Shown here: positions 16,081 through 24,015 of the stretch, in pieces
How positions within the stretch are numbered: position 1 is the stretch's first letter
How the letters are laid out: every line of letters starts with the position of its first letter
NCBI GenBank assembly: GCA_019459485.1
Contig: JAIBEZ010000028.1
Span: 1 to 64,000, forward strand
Length of the DNA stretch: 64,000 bases
Source of the DNA: Prolixibacteraceae bacterium
GTDB taxonomy: Bacteria; Bacteroidota; Bacteroidia; Bacteroidales; Prolixibacteraceae
Reading direction: 5' to 3'
Program-made: the position numbers and the translations under genes
The notes under the pieces: model-generated
Database searches by the model: none
The model's input: only the letters and a program-made list of their open reading frames with translations
Told to the model about the DNA's origin: nothing

Positions 16081-16248
16081 ATCCGTAATATTACCCAATG
16101 TCATAAAAGTAGTTCCCTGAGCCTGCCGAAGGGCATTCAATTGTCATTTGGTAGTCATTTAGTTGTCTGGAAATTACAACTTAATGACAATAAATGACCA
16201 CAAATGACTGACGAAAAATGTCAAATGGGAAAGTAATCGATCAATCAT
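16081..16248. repeat. TGTCAT palindromic dispersed repeat, copy 1
   Basis: It starts ATCCGTAATATTACCCAATG and has a left arm (TGTCATTTGGTAGTCATTTAG) that pairs imperfectly with a right arm (ACTTAATGACAATAAATGACC). Other copies are at 36657, 41087, 43695 and 57651. This copy is interrupted near 16113-16134 by CCTGAGCCTGCCGAAGGGC, a different dispersed repeat, so it is an older target. Confidence 0.85.
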
Positions 16249-16324
16249 ATAAAAAAAATCTTCGGATGCATTGAACTTTTTCTACCTTCGTGCGCTTTAC
16301 ATGAACGTATATAGAATATTAGAT

Positions 16325-17038
16325 ATGAAACGAATCTTTTTGACATTGCTGATTTTAGTTGCGCTTATGATTGACTTGAGCGCGCAGGTTGCACAAAATG
16401 TAAATGCCGTCAAATTCAAAGAGTTGATAGCCGCTGGAGATGCAATTGTTCTGGATGTACGCACACCGGGCGAATACAGCCGGGGAAATATTTCGGGGTC
16501 AACCCTGATTAATATAGCCGATCAGAATTTTGCATCGAAAATAAGTATGCTGCAAAAAGACAAAACCATTTTGGTTTATTGCCTCACCGGAAGCCGCAGC
16601 GCTGTTGCAGCCAATTACATGACCCGAATGGGTTTTAAGAAAATCGTTAACCTTCAGCAGGGCATTATGGACTGGAACCGGCAGGGATTTCCCGTCGTAC
16701 AGAGCAATCAGGCTGTTGCCAGTGCCAGCACTTCTTATACCGAACAGACCTTTTCGAAATTATTACAGGCCAATAAACTGGTGCTGGTTGATTTTCATGC
16801 AGTATGGTGTGCGCCCTGCAAAGCCATGAATCCGGTTATCGACAAGGTTTCCGCCGATTTCAAAGGAAAAGCCAAAGTAGAGAAAGTGGATGTTGAAAAC
16901 AATAAATTGATCACCACAGCCTATCAGGTGCAGACAGTGCCGGGTTTTGTACTCTTTAAAGAGGGCAAAAAGGTTTGGAGCCACACAGGCATCATCAGCT
17001 ACAATGATTTAGCGGTGGTGATCAGGAAATATCTATAA
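16325..17038 (+). CDS. Exported rhodanese-thioredoxin fusion
   Basis: The start at MKRIFLTLLILVALMIDLSAQ gives a signal peptide and 237 residues. Residues about 25-125 are a rhodanese domain with LDVRTPGEYSRGNI and the catalytic cysteine in VYCLTGSRSA. Residues about 135-237 are a thioredoxin domain with WCAPCK and a cis-proline region QTVPGF. Both active sites are complete. In the periplasm it could move persulfide sulfur onto the thioredoxin dithiol or help disulfide reduction. Its stop lies 5 bp from the stop of the convergent gene at 17044. Confidence 0.9.
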   Translation: MKRIFLTLLILVALMIDLSAQVAQNVNAVKFKELIAAGDAIVLDVRTPGEYSRGNISGSTLINIADQNFASKISMLQKDKTILVYCLTGSRSAVAANYMTRMGFKKIVNLQQGIMDWNRQGFPVVQSNQAVASASTSYTEQTFSKLLQANKLVLVDFHAVWCAPCKAMNPVIDKVSADFKGKAKVEKVDVENNKLITTAYQVQTVPGFVLFKEGKKVWSHTGIISYNDLAVVIRKYL

Positions 17039-17043
17039 TTCTG

Positions 17044-17511
17044 TTATTGTTTTTCGAACAGATAAGTTTCGGTTACATCGCCAAATGATGACGAGACTTT
17101 TACGACTACCTTCAGGTTATTTTCCTCAGTTTGGTAGGTTTCGTTAATGGTCATCTCCCCACCGTCCTGCATCGGAATTTTGGAAGTGATGATCAGTGAT
17201 TTTTCGTCAGCCGACCAAACCGCAGTCGATTTCTTTTCTGTATCCATCCATCCTGCATTGATACACTCTTTTCCATCGAGCGTAAATTTGTCGGTCATGG
17301 TATAATCCTGATCCTGAAAACTGCCGTGTTTTTCAACAGCAAGACCATCATTGTTCTGGATCAGAATGATCTGGTTTGGAGCCATGCTAAACTGTTCGTT
17401 GAGGGTACTTTTTGATTTGTTCAGGTTCCATGTTCCTGAAAAATCTACAACTTCTCCCATTGAAGAAACTGAGATCAGCGAAAAAACGAGCACATAAAGA
17501 ATTTGTTTCAT
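17044..17511 (-). CDS. Secreted lipocalin-like small protein of unknown function
   Basis: 155 residues with a signal peptide (MKQILYVLVFSLISVSSMG) followed by VDFSGTWNLNKSKSTLN. The FSGTWxLN opening and a series of short beta strands with alternating polar residues suggest a small calycin-like barrel. There are no cysteines or catalytic motifs in the mature part apart from one in KECINAG. It is convergent with the rhodanese-thioredoxin gene, 5 bp apart, and appears monocistronic. I do not recognise a specific function. Confidence 0.75.
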   Translation of the reverse strand: MKQILYVLVFSLISVSSMGEVVDFSGTWNLNKSKSTLNEQFSMAPNQIILIQNNDGLAVEKHGSFQDQDYTMTDKFTLDGKECINAGWMDTEKKSTAVWSADEKSLIITSKIPMQDGGEMTINETYQTEENNLKVVVKVSSSFGDVTETYLFEKQ

Positions 17512-17912
17512 TGCGATAAGTTTTATGATTGTGAATTATGAAACGAATATCGTAAAAATAAATGAAACATTGTTCATAATTTTCAGCAGTGAAATATATT
17601 TTTAAATGTGTGAATTATGTAAATTTTTGCCAAAAATGTATAACTTTTTATAGGAGGTTCATCCTATTTTTGTGCCGCTACCAGCATTGACCCGCGGAAA
17701 TATAAATCTTGTTGTTTATTAACAACAATAGGCAGATTGTTCATAAATTATCGGTTTTAAAATATTCTGTAAAATTAAATACTTACCTTTGAGCGTTCGT
17801 ACTTCTTTATTAAGAGTAGCTTAAGCTGTTTAGATTCATTTAGAGATAGAATAAATTTGAAGGATAGGGATTAAAGCTTCGGTAAAAAATTGGCAGTTTT
17901 AATTTCTATGAT
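17512..17912. other. Long leader / regulatory region before the 17913 gene
   Basis: 400 bp without a gene. It contains promoter site 14 of the TGTAA-N16-TGTAA family at 17607, a small hairpin (TTGTTGTT, loop, AACAACAA near 17713-17732) and a second TACCTTTG-type -7 box near 17786. A transcript from site 14 would carry a leader of about 230 nt. Confidence 0.5.
17607..17672 (+). promoter_or_regulatory. Regulon promoter site 14 (ahead of the 17913 gene)
   Basis: TGTGTGAATTATGTAA, 16 bp, a degenerate TATAA in register, then TATTTTTG starting 21 bp later. It is the only copy outside 28-64 kb and the weakest in its second half site. Confidence 0.6.
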
Positions 17913-18278
17913 ATGAAAAATTATTTTGTTTTACTGATTTTCCTTTCTTTTTTCTCCTTTACCACCATTACCGAAAAGGTTGAAAACAATGCCCGTCCCG
18001 GATTTTACATTTCGGTGGAAGATTTTACCGACCGTTCGAACCACGAATTCATTGTGGAGTCGAAAGATTCAGTTAATATTATTTTCGAGCAGTTTTTCAG
18101 TTCCGAACTTGAGCTGGGTAATGTTGACCGCCCGATTACTATTTTCAACGGGAAGCGTAATTTTTACATTGCAAGGGTTACTGTTTCTGAAAAACCAAAT
18201 GGTGAATTAAGTTTCAGGCACCTGAAATACCCGAATGTGTATGTTAAACGATCGAAATTGACGCCTGCCGTTTTTTAG
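17913..18278 (+). CDS. Small secreted protein of unknown function
   Basis: 121 residues with a signal peptide (MKNYFVLLIFLSFFSFTTI) and a short mature domain rich in beta-prone residues, with no cysteines and no known motif. Its 3' end overlaps the convergent transporter gene by 4 bp. It is preceded by the only copy of the stress promoter element outside the 28-64 kb region, so it may belong to the same regulon. I do not recognise a family. Confidence 0.7.
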   Translation: MKNYFVLLIFLSFFSFTTITEKVENNARPGFYISVEDFTDRSNHEFIVESKDSVNIIFEQFFSSELELGNVDRPITIFNGKRNFYIARVTVSEKPNGELSFRHLKYPNVYVKRSKLTPAVF

Positions 18279-19189
18279 TCAATTCGTAAACGCGATTGTA
18301 CCAACGTTGGTTTGCGGCTTTTGCGGCTAATCAGGTAAACACCTGCCAGAACAATTGCCATACAAAGAAGGTGGAGAAGTGTCACTTTTTCGCCATCGAA
18401 TACTCCCCACATAATGGCAAAAACCGGGATGATGTAGGTGACCGACGAGGCTGCAACCGCCGATGAGTAGCGGATCAGGCTGTTCATCAGCATCATGGCC
18501 AAAGCGGTTCCAACGATTCCAAGGGCAGCCAGGGCGAGCAAATGGACCGGCCACGACGGGTTGGCCAAAACCGGTGCAAAATCGGTGGTGAGCAGATAAG
18601 CCAATGCCACCGGACCAATAAACAGAAACGACAGTGAAGTAACCTGAATACCTGTGAGATGCGTCAGTTTCGATTTGATCTGGTTGATGCTGATGGCATA
18701 AAAACAGGTGGCCAGCACAATGTAAAACGCATAACTGTTCACAGTTCCAAGGCTGAAACCGTCTCCGGCAAGGATCAATCCTGAAGCGCCTGCCAGTCCG
18801 AGCGACAAACCCACCACCTGCATCCAGCGGAAAGCCGTTTTGTGAAAGAGTAACCCAACAATCAGCGTAAAAACCGGTGTGAGTGAATTGAGCATTCCGG
18901 CCAGCGAGCTGTTGATTTGCGTTTCGGCTTTCATAAACAGGAATGCAGGGAAAAAGCTGCCGATAAAACCGGCAATCAGCAGGCTTTTCAAATCTTTCTT
19001 CTGAAGGTTTTTCAGTTGTGCGATCGAAATGGGAAGCAGCACCAGCGAGGCCAGAATAATACGCAAAGCGCCCGCCTGTTCGGGGCTGAAACTCTTCAAT
19101 CCGATTTTCATCAGAATAAACGAACTGCCCCACACAAAGGCAAGCACCATCAGAATGGCAAACTGAAACCAGCGTTTTTCCCAGATCAT
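18275..19189 (-). CDS. EamA/DMT-family transporter
   Basis: 304 residues with ten predicted membrane segments in two repeats, starting FQFAILMVLAFVWGSSFILMKIGL, the EamA signature (WGSSF). The second repeat begins near residue 150. These inner-membrane proteins export or import small metabolites such as amino acids. Nothing nearby points to a substrate. Stop codons of this gene and the 17913 gene overlap by 4 bp, tail to tail. Confidence 0.9.
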   Translation of the reverse strand: MIWEKRWFQFAILMVLAFVWGSSFILMKIGLKSFSPEQAGALRIILASLVLLPISIAQLKNLQKKDLKSLLIAGFIGSFFPAFLFMKAETQINSSLAGMLNSLTPVFTLIVGLLFHKTAFRWMQVVGLSLGLAGASGLILAGDGFSLGTVNSYAFYIVLATCFYAISINQIKSKLTHLTGIQVTSLSFLFIGPVALAYLLTTDFAPVLANPSWPVHLLALAALGIVGTALAMMLMNSLIRYSSAVAASSVTYIIPVFAIMWGVFDGEKVTLLHLLCMAIVLAGVYLISRKSRKPTLVQSRLRID

Positions 19190-19309
19190 TGAATGTGGAT
19201 TTTTGAGGGCGGAAAGATAATGGAAAAGTTTAGGAGGAGAAAAAAGGCTAATTTTTTAATTGTGATGAACGCTGGCAAAGTTGAATGAATGCTAATATTC
19301 AACCTTATT

Positions 19310-19520
19310 TCACTGAACCACAAAGCTAGACTGCTCAAATATTAAAAACCTTATTTTCAATTTTTCACCTTAGTAGCTGGAATGAATCATAGACACACCA
19401 CCTTATTTACCTTATTTAATTCATTGAACCACAAAGCTAGACTGCTCAAATATTAAAAACCTTATTTTCAATTTTTCACCTTAGTAGCTGGGATGAATCA
19501 TAGACACACAACCTTATTTA
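19310..19520. repeat. REP-like units 1 and 2 next to the RAYT gene
   Basis: Two head-to-tail units of about 100 bp (19310-19409 and 19422-19520) run TTCACTGAACCACAAAG, ATTAAAAACCTTATTTTC, CACCTTAGTAGCTGG, ATAGACACACNACCTTATTTA, and are almost identical. The last unit overlaps the 3' end of the transposase gene. Units 3 and 4 are beyond the gene. Confidence 0.85.
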
Positions 19521-20034
19521 TTCAGGGTATCCTGATAATGTTTCAGAAATTTTTCATATTCCTCAGCAAAGCTAACTTTCCGGTGATGTTCCGGTTGATT
19601 CAAAATGTATTTACAAATCCGGTCAATATCCGATTTTGAAACCGAAAATGCAGAAGCTGATTGTTGCCATTTGAATGGTGCCAGGGTAAGCTTGTTTTCA
19701 TTGATAAAATTTTCTGAACTGGCTGCAATAATCGAGGCGAGTTCTTCCTCCGATAATTCCGGTGATTTTGATATTAAAAAATGTACATGTTCGGGATTGG
19801 CATAAATGGCATAGAGTTTTGACGAGTTTCTATTTACAATTCCTGTGATGTATTTTTCAATTCTAATTCTGCTTTTCTCCGGAATTACTGGTTGTCGTCC
19901 AAGTGTAGTGAAAACGAAATGGGTGTAAAGATTATTGAATTCAATTTTCATATTAATAAGGTAAATAAGGTGGGTTAATGTGTTGATGTTTAATTTGCTA
20001 CTAAGGTTTAAAAAATAAAAATAAGGTTTATTAA
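19456..20034. mobile_element. RAYT element bounded by inverted CCTTAGTAGC / GCTACTAAGG ends
   Basis: The left end, AAACCTTATTTTC then CACCTTAGTAGC (19457-19488), is the inverted complement of the right end, GCTACTAAGG then ATAAGGTTT (19998-20029), over about 33 positions with few mismatches. The transposase gene lies between them. This is the layout of an IS200-like or REP-associated unit. Confidence 0.75.
19514..19951 (-). CDS. REP-associated Y1 (IS200-like) transposase, RAYT
   Basis: The start at MKIEFNNLYTHFVFTTLGRQ gives 145 residues; the track's upstream extension is not coding. The HUH motif is EHVHFLIS and the nucleophile tyrosine is probably in the C-terminal DRICKYILNQPEHH. The protein is a Y1-type endonuclease that nicks single-stranded DNA at hairpin ends. 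It sits inside inverted ends that match the REP-like units on both sides, so it probably drives their spread. The gene looks intact. The flanking arrangement, with a deleted copy just downstream, indicates past activity. Confidence 0.9.
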   Translation of the reverse strand: MKIEFNNLYTHFVFTTLGRQPVIPEKSRIRIEKYITGIVNRNSSKLYAIYANPEHVHFLISKSPELSEEELASIIAASSENFINENKLTLAPFKWQQSASAFSVSKSDIDRICKYILNQPEHHRKVSFAEEYEKFLKHYQDTLNK

Positions 20035-20113
20035 AACCAAAAACAACAATGGCTAAATTTTTAATTGTGATGAAAGCTGGCAAAGTTGAATGAATGCTAA
20101 TATTCAACCTTAT

Positions 20114-20185
20114 TTCACTGAACCACAGAGCAAGTTCGCTCAAATTTAAAAACCTTATTTTCAAATTTTCACCTTAGTAGCAGAG
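20114..20185. repeat. REP-like unit 3
   Basis: TTCACTGAACCACAGAGCAAG, AAAAACCTTATTTTCAAATTT and CACCTTAGTAGC, as in units 1 and 2 but with a changed centre. It is preceded by TGGCAAAGTTGAATGAATGC, also found before unit 1, so the duplicated block is longer than the unit. Confidence 0.8.
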
Positions 20186-20188
20186 ACA

Positions 20189-20350
20189 AATGTATTTACA
20201 AATCCGGTCAATATCCGATTTTGAAATCGAAAACGCAGACGATTATTGAATTCAATTTTCATATTAATAAGGTAAATAAGGTGGGTTAATGTGTTGATGT
20301 TTTTTCTACTAAAGTTTAAGAAAAATAAAAATAAGGTTTATTAAAACCAA
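20189..20350. mobile_element. Internally deleted RAYT derivative
   Basis: The segment from TGTATTTACAAATCCGGTCA to AACGCAGAC matches the 3' part of the transposase gene (19605-19656). It is then joined directly to GATTATTGAATTCAATTTTCAT, which is the start-codon end of the same gene, followed by the same right end. About 275 bp of coding sequence is missing. It is a non-autonomous copy that keeps the element end. Confidence 0.8.
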
Positions 20351-20436
20351 AAATGAATGATTTCAAAACTAAAATTCTTACCCGAAAATATATTGTATTT
20401 GGTTGAGGTTTTTTTTAACCTTATTAACCTTATTCA

Positions 20437-20547
20437 TTTCACTGAACCACAGAGCAAGATTGCCAAAATATTAAAAACCTTATTTTCAAATTTTCACCTT
20501 AGTAGCGCAGGAACAAATCATCGGAACACAACCTTATTTACCTTATT
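20437..20547. repeat. REP-like unit 4
   Basis: TTCACTGAACCACAGAGCAAG, ATTAAAAACCTTATTTTC, CACCTTAGTAGC and ACACAACCTTATTTACC, a full unit about 90 bp past the deleted element. Between it and unit 3 lie runs of CCTTATT. Confidence 0.8.
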
Positions 20548-20624
20548 TTTTTCATCAAACTGCCCCAAACCCCCGCAATAAATCAACCTCCCTATCATTC
20601 CTGAATCCGAAACTCCATCCCCAA

Positions 20625-20671
20625 ACAAAAAAAAACCGACGCCACAGAGTTTTATCCGGGAGGTCGGTTTT
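20625..20671 (-). terminator. Rho-independent terminator
   Basis: AAAACCGAC pairs with GTCGGTTTT and is followed on the minus strand by eight or more T, 24 bp after the stop of the 20695 gene. Confidence 0.85.
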
Positions 20672-20694
20672 GTTGATGTGGGTTTATATTATTG

Positions 20695-21402
20695 TCAGTC
20701 GGGTAGGGGCTCATCATCTGATTTTGGCGCTTCGTCGTCGGTGAGCAGGAATAAGTTGTACCGGGCGGCATCGTTCTGAAACACCAGCTTGGCGCACTGA
20801 CACACGGTAGCCATTTTTTCCCATACAGCGTTCATCATTTCAATACGAATAATTGCAGCCTGCGAACGTGCTTTTTTTGCATTCTGCTGTACGTTATCCT
20901 GTTCAACGATATCTCCGGCCAGATTATCCAGCATCTCTATTTCTTCTTCAGTCAGTCCTTTGGCCAGCAATGCCGGTTTGTGGGCTTCCTTCGAAGCCTG
21001 GTTGTACATCGAGCGAAGTACCATCGGCAATTTCAGCTGACTGTTGCGGGCCTCATGATAGTCCTGTTGCCCAAACAGATTCTGAGCCTTCGCGTTGTCG
21101 GGGAAAGCAAGTTTTACATACAGCATTACGCTCTGGAAGAGGTTTCGGCCCTCATCCATCAGGTTTTCCAAAATTTGGGTCTCGTTGGCTTGTTCGTTTA
21201 TTGCTTCGAAGTCGGGAATAAATCTCCGGGCTACGCTGGTCGCTTCGGTCCATCCGTCGGCAAACGGATCGGCCAGGTCTGGAAAACGGACAACAAACGG
21301 TTCTTTGTTTTCCTGAAACGAATCGATTAATACGTCTGATTGTTGCAACATCTCTTCATCCGGTTTTGTGAAGAGTCGCTTCACTTCCTCTGGTTTTTTC
21401 AT
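20695..21402 (-). CDS. Conserved-looking cytoplasmic protein of unknown function
   Basis: 235 residues, soluble, acidic and mostly helical, with no signal peptide. The core is MDEGRNLFQSVMLYVKLAFPDNAKAQNLFG, which looks like part of a helical bundle. The tail is low-complexity acidic (DDEAPKSDDEPLPD). It has its own terminator and a GC-poor upstream region. Neighbours are mobile elements and a hairpin-rich gap, so context gives no function. I do not recognise a family. Confidence 0.75.
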   Translation of the reverse strand: MKKPEEVKRLFTKPDEEMLQQSDVLIDSFQENKEPFVVRFPDLADPFADGWTEATSVARRFIPDFEAINEQANETQILENLMDEGRNLFQSVMLYVKLAFPDNAKAQNLFGQQDYHEARNSQLKLPMVLRSMYNQASKEAHKPALLAKGLTEEEIEMLDNLAGDIVEQDNVQQNAKKARSQAAIIRIEMMNAVWEKMATVCQCAKLVFQNDAARYNLFLLTDDEAPKSDDEPLPD

Positions 21403-21930
21403 CTTTTTAAGTGAGTTTAAATGTTAATAAATAGGATAACTATATCCTGCCAGATCTTTGGTGACTAAATTTACTGAATAAAAAGTTAATTACAATCAGC
21501 CAGATGTAAAAATTTTTGAAAAAAATTTAAGTTAACTGCGTATCTTCTTTCCTGAAGAAAGGTTAAAGCGTTTTCACCGGAGAGCAGAACCCATCGATTT
21601 GCGGAAAGAGCCGCTGTCGCGGCACACAGAAGCAGTTCTGCACCACACAGAAGCAATTTTCCACCACTTAGAAGCAGTTTTCCACGCGGGAAAACTGCTT
21701 CTAAGTGGTGCAGCGAGTCAACTAAGTGGTGAGCTTAATCAGCTATGCGATGCAAAATTTCTGCTGACAGGCGATCAACGTCAGCGGAGGGGTGGAGGAA
21801 AGGAGCGGAGTGGTGGAAGCTTGCATCTACTGTATTTGCGGAGCCTTCACTTGTGTTTGAGTTGGCTGACAGGCGGATAAGGAATCGGTTAAGGGACAGG
21901 ATCTTGGCCTGAATTTATGAATACTACCCT
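21403..21930. other. Intergenic region with long palindrome, no supported gene
   Basis: About 530 bp. The left half is AT-rich and probably holds the promoter of the 20695 gene. The right half (from about 21615) is more GC-rich, with repeated CACA/CTTAGAAGCAGTT units and the long palindrome at 21662. The plus-strand ORF at 21599-21880 runs through these repeats (EAVLHHTEAIFHHLEAVFH) and is judged non-coding. Confidence 0.6.
21662..21710. repeat. Perfect 22-bp-arm palindrome
   Basis: CACCACTTAGAAGCAGTTTTCC is followed by a 4-5-base centre and its exact complement. Degenerate copies of one arm (CACACAGAAGCAGTTCTG and CACACAGAAGCAATTTTCC) stand in tandem just before it. The hairpin would be very stable in RNA or single-stranded DNA. 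Confidence 0.85.
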
Positions 21931-22257
21931 TTAAACATTCAAACTTTTCATTGTTTGTAGTTTTACAAAAAAGCCACTGATTGATTTCAATTCCTTCTTT
22001 TGAAGGTTGGTGTTTTCAAGTATTTCAACAGATTCAAATTCATACCACGAACAATCATCTTTGTACCGATGAAACTTGAATTTTTTGATTTCTACCTGAT
22101 CCGGATAAAAATATTCATGATCGATCAGATTTTCACGAATCTTTTGAGCGATTTCTTCAATGGTTAACTGTTCGGGATTTGAAAATAGTTTGCTTCCAAA
22201 CTTTTTCCAATTGCCGGAATCGCGGTGCAGATAATTAAAACGAATTACTTCACTCAT
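21931..22257 (-). CDS. Small protein of unknown function beside an HNH nuclease
   Basis: 108 residues, no signal peptide, charged and mixed alpha/beta in composition (SEVIRFNYLHRDSGNWKKFGS). It ends 69 bp after the HNH gene in transcription order and shares its strand, so it may be an accessory or immunity partner. I do not recognise a family. Confidence 0.65.
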   Translation of the reverse strand: MSEVIRFNYLHRDSGNWKKFGSKLFSNPEQLTIEEIAQKIRENLIDHEYFYPDQVEIKKFKFHRYKDDCSWYEFESVEILENTNLQKKELKSISGFFVKLQTMKSLNV

Positions 22258-22326
22258 GGCTTTTTAACCAAAGGAAGTAAGTTTGAGGATGCTGGTCAAC
22301 GGACTATGAGTCACGTTTTAGATTTT

Positions 22327-23097
22327 TTATCCTTTAAACACCGTATCCATATGAAATTGTAAAAACTCTTTTTTGGGGAAATATTTTTGAGGAAGTTGAA
22401 GAGTAAAACTGCTCAAACCACCAAAGGTCTGCGGAAAGTATTCTTTATTTACCTTGGTTTTAAGTTCCGTAGAAAGTATAATTTGAAACTTTTCAGTAAT
22501 TCCAATCAAACCTTTGTCGTATGCCCGATCATACAATGCCGAAAGACAAATTCCATTTTCAGGATTGAGCCGTTCTTCTTCATTTTGAGACCAAGGGATA
22601 ATATGGCTTGCGACCAATAGATCAGGTATGTCGATTCCGGTAATTGCACATTTTCTACTGTAATTTGCTAGAACTATCTGTCGGAATAGGTTTTGATTCA
22701 CCCTTGTTTTAACTTCTCTGATTTTCGTTTCACCTTTTAGGTTTTCAGTTCCAGATAAAATCTCTGCAAACTTTGTTTCAATGGTTTGTTTTTCAAGATC
22801 GGCTAAAATCTTCTCACTTTCAAAAAGGAGGTCTTCTTTGTTGTTGATGAACTCATTCCAAATTGGCTCTACTTGTTTGATCCCACCTTTCAAACCTTTG
22901 ATTCCTCTTCCCTGATGATAGGGGTCAACGCTTGCGAAATTGCTTAACCGCATTGATACGGCATTTGGCACCCGTTTAATAATCTCAGCTAAATAAATAA
23001 TCTCGGGATTGCTATGATGAATTTTCCCGAAAGGTATTCTCAAGTAAAGATTTAAAGCAAGAATTAGTTCTTCTCGTGTCCAAAGTCGTCGTTCCAT
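22327..23097 (-). CDS. HNH endonuclease-domain protein
   Basis: 256 residues. The N-terminal part (WTREELILALNLYLRIPFGKIH) is helical and resembles DNA-binding regions of solitary HNH proteins. The nuclease domain lies at about 140-215 with NYSRKCAITGIDIPDLLVASHIIPWSQ, which supplies the zinc-histidine pair of the HNH_2 type, and NGICLSALYDRAYDKGLI. It resembles the restriction-like HNH proteins of accessory regions. There is no methylase next to it, so it may restrict modified or foreign DNA alone, or be a remnant of a larger system. Confidence 0.85.
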   Translation of the reverse strand: MERRLWTREELILALNLYLRIPFGKIHHSNPEIIYLAEIIKRVPNAVSMRLSNFASVDPYHQGRGIKGLKGGIKQVEPIWNEFINNKEDLLFESEKILADLEKQTIETKFAEILSGTENLKGETKIREVKTRVNQNLFRQIVLANYSRKCAITGIDIPDLLVASHIIPWSQNEEERLNPENGICLSALYDRAYDKGLIGITEKFQIILSTELKTKVNKEYFPQTFGGLSSFTLQLPQKYFPKKEFLQFHMDTVFKG

Positions 23098-23677
23098 AAA
23101 TGATCATTTAATTGACCATAAATATGAGGAATTTAATTGAGAAATATCCTTTTTATCCGGCTCATGTTGTAACTGCGTATTTCGGTAGGGTGCACGTCGG
23201 TCATGAGCGTAAAGTTAGCGGTTTTCAACGAATCCGGAGGATTCAATGTTAGTCACCCCCAATAAAATTGGGGGATAATATTCGGGCACCCGTCCCCAAC
23301 CCCGAAAGGGGTTGAACGGAAATTAAACCTCCCTGGAAGATTCAACCCACTCGGGGTTGGCTTTTGCCTGCATTTCCTTTTCCTCCGGCCTTGCCGAAGG
23401 TCATCAATAGTAAACTCCTTCGGAGTTTTAAGCAAACATTTCAGGTTGGGCGATGCCCTCACCAACCATGGTTCGACAGGCTCACCAGCCATGGTTCGAC
23501 CGACTCACTAAGCTAATGGGCAGGGGATCGATCATAGCAGTTCAGAAAGTTTGATCCTTACAGAAAATACTTTAAATATCGGTTGTCATCTTGTCAACTA
23601 TTATATAACTTCGCATCGGAAAGGATTTTACAAGTTAGAAAAAAAGCTTTGACTTTATTTAAACCAATTAATTGGCT
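23098..23677. other. Intergenic repeat graveyard
   Basis: 580 bp without a supported gene. It contains CCCCCAATAAAATTGGGGG and CCCCAACCCCGAAAGGGGTTG hairpins, and a direct repeat of CCATGGTTCGAC with GCTCACCA between the copies, related to the dispersed CTGAGCCTGCCGAAGGG fragment at 16118. The ORF at 23253-23492 is made of these repeats. Confidence 0.65.
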
Positions 23678-23971
23678 ATGAGGATTATCTCATCAAAAGT
23701 ATTCAGGGAATTTGCAATGAAGCATCCTGATTGCGGCAAACAGTTAAATTTGTTAAAGAAAGATCTGGAAAAAAAGTCTTTTGAAAACTCAAATCAGGTT
23801 AAAGATTATTTTCCATATATAAGTATTTTGAAGGATAATCGCGTCGTATTTAATATTCATGGAAACGAATACCGGCTCGTAATAAAATTCAACTTTAACT
23901 CTAAAATAGCTTTTGTCCGATTTTTGGGAACACATACTGACTATGATAAAATTGATGCCAATAGCATCTGA
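23678..23971 (+). CDS. higB: HigB-type mRNA interferase toxin
   Basis: 97 residues from the ATG of MRIISSKVFREFAMKHPD; the track's start is an earlier TTG. It has the RelE/HigB-fold features of the HigB_toxin family: VFNIHGNEYRLVIKFNF, AFVRFLGTHTDYDKID. It would cleave mRNA at the ribosome. It lies 44 bp upstream of a HigA-like antitoxin gene on the same strand, the toxin-first order typical of higBA. Confidence 0.9.
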   Translation: MRIISSKVFREFAMKHPDCGKQLNLLKKDLEKKSFENSNQVKDYFPYISILKDNRVVFNIHGNEYRLVIKFNFNSKIAFVRFLGTHTDYDKIDANSI

Positions 23972-24015
23972 TTCTGACGCATTTGAGTTAGATCATAAAT
24001 TTTAAAAATTGAACA

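Larger units (their letters stand above)
15745..16324. other. Intergenic region with terminator and dispersed repeat
   Basis: About 580 bp without a supported gene. It holds an interrupted palindrome (CATCGGATCA at 15755 with TGATCCGATG at 15821), a strong terminator at 16015 and the first copy of the TGTCAT/ATGACA palindromic repeat at 16081. The ORF on the minus strand at 15922-16140 crosses these repeats and is not supported. Confidence 0.6.

Noticed and set aside
15922-16140. Minus-strand ORF of 72 codons
   Set aside because: It crosses a terminator and two repeats and has no protein-like composition.
19310-20547. Regular-looking repeats that could be read as a CRISPR array
   Set aside because: Unit length and spacing vary, units contain an inverted transposon end, and a transposase lies among them; no cas genes are present.
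21509-21560. A TGTAA-containing sequence resembling a regulon promoter
   Set aside because: It lacks TGTGAAT, the second half site reads TTTAA and no TAnnTTTG box lies at the required distance; it also has no gene within reach.
21599-21880. Plus-strand ORF of 93 codons
   Set aside because: It is made of the tandem arms and palindrome at 21615-21740 and has low-complexity HHTEA/HHLEA repeats with no upstream promoter.
23253-23492. Minus-strand ORF of 79 codons
   Set aside because: It consists of palindromic and GTTCGACAGGCTCACC-type repeats and has no family character.
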